A stretch of DNA of 8,242 bases. It comes from Trueperaceae bacterium (GTDB taxonomy: Bacteria > Deinococcota > Deinococci > Deinococcales > Trueperaceae). Numbering within the stretch: the first letter of the stretch is position 1; the number at the start of each line of letters is the position of its first letter. Under the pieces are notes generated by a model. That model made no database searches. It saw only the letters and a list, made by a program, of their open reading frames with translations, and had not been told where the DNA came from. Shown here one piece after another: positions 6,713 through 8,242 of the stretch. The position numbers and the translations under genes were made by a program. The DNA is taken from assembly GCA_024636105.1 (NCBI GenBank), contig JAGXHO010000157.1:1-8242 (forward strand). Direction: 5' to 3'.

Positions 6713-6801
6713 ATGAATAGGCACGCGGACTTCGTCATGTCGGACCGCGGCACCGCCGCCGACCGACCGAGGGCCGGACCTCCGCCGCACCATCCATGAG
6801 A

Positions 6802-6831
6802 AGCGCGCCGCACCTTCGGGTGCGGCGCGCT
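6802..6831 (-). terminator. UUCG-loop hairpin terminator of hppA, probably bidirectional
   Basis: GCGCGCCGCACC (6803-6814) and GGTGCGGCGCGC (6819-6830) form a perfect 12-bp stem, plus one A-T pair (6802/6831), around TTCG closed by C-G. This is one of the most stable tetraloop hairpins known. On the - strand it lies 16 nt beyond the hppA stop and is followed by TTCTC, a weak T-tract; on the + strand TCTT follows. It most likely terminates hppA and can also stop read-through from the efflux operon. Confidence 0.8.
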
Positions 6832-6847
6832 CTTCGGTCGAACCCGA

Positions 6848-8242
<1,395 letters not shown>

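Larger units (their letters stand above)
6527..6847. other. Convergent intergenic region with several hairpins, no supported protein gene
   Basis: About 320 nt between the ends of the RND and pyrophosphatase genes. It is less GC-rich than the flanking coding DNA, especially 6521-6720. It contains hairpins at 6540-6589, 6603-6646, 6671-6712 and 6802-6831. An AAAGGAGGT motif (6604-6612) is followed only by a 17-codon frame (6615-6668) at a spacing too short for a normal start. An 81-codon frame (6554-6799) has no ribosome site, is Arg/Pro-rich and overlaps hairpins, so I do not call it. I see no tRNA, tmRNA, SRP RNA or RNase P signature. The region may simply be two 3' UTRs, or may contain a small structured RNA. 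Confidence 0.7.

Noticed and set aside
6736..6750. Sequence resembling a T-box (GTCGGACCGCGG versus GTGGNACCGCGG)
   Set aside because: One mismatch, no recognisable Stem I or specifier arrangement, no antiterminator/terminator pair, and no downstream gene on the + strand because hppA runs the other way. Probably coincidence.
6554..6799. An 81-codon frame in the intergenic region
   Set aside because: No ribosome binding site, Arg/Pro-rich, overlaps three hairpins, and no recognisable family. Its last 28 codons from ATG 6713 have no better support.

Overview
The window is very GC-rich (clearly above 65-70% by eye), with strong G/C at third codon positions and GTG starts on every complete gene. 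It carries a diderm efflux operon on the + strand and, facing it, the 3' part of a membrane pyrophosphatase gene on the - strand. Envelope type, base composition, tandem TolC-like genes and a K+-dependent-type pyrophosphatase together fit a Deinococcota member such as a Trueperaceae-like lineage. That assignment is an inference; other high-GC diderms cannot be excluded without a marker gene.

Layout: (1) 2-739, 3' part of a TolC-family outer-membrane efflux gene with recognisable beta-strand and helical sections. (2) 736-1809, a second TolC-family protein, start overlapping the previous stop (GTGA), which keeps the alpha-hairpin repeats but seems to lack the beta-barrel strands. (3) 1799-3112, a lipoprotein membrane-fusion (periplasmic adaptor) subunit, overlapping the previous gene by 11 nt. 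(4) 3116-6526, an RND inner-membrane permease of the HAE1/AcrB type with the full proton-relay set and an unusual extra hydrophobic insertion between TM6 and TM7. These four genes are packed with no usable gaps and are almost certainly one transcript encoding a tripartite, possibly four-component, export machine. The promoter lies upstream of the window.

(5) 6527-6847 is a roughly 320-nt gap between convergent genes, unusually long for such a compact region. I see no convincing protein gene in it. It holds a 13-nt palindrome on the RND stop codon, a long hairpin right after the operon, two further hairpins, a perfect Shine-Dalgarno-like sequence with no obvious gene, and a very stable UUCG-loop hairpin that probably terminates the pyrophosphatase gene. 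(6) 6848-8242 (- strand) is the C-terminal two thirds of hppA, a K+-dependent-type ion-pumping pyrophosphatase; its start is outside the window.

Functionally, the RND permease would use the proton gradient to drive export through the adaptor and the TolC-like channel. The pyrophosphatase conserves energy of cytosolic pyrophosphate as an ion gradient. The two transcription units converge, so their proximity does not imply joint regulation. The observations most worth a second look are the barrel-less TolC paralogue, the RND insertion, and the structured convergent intergenic region.
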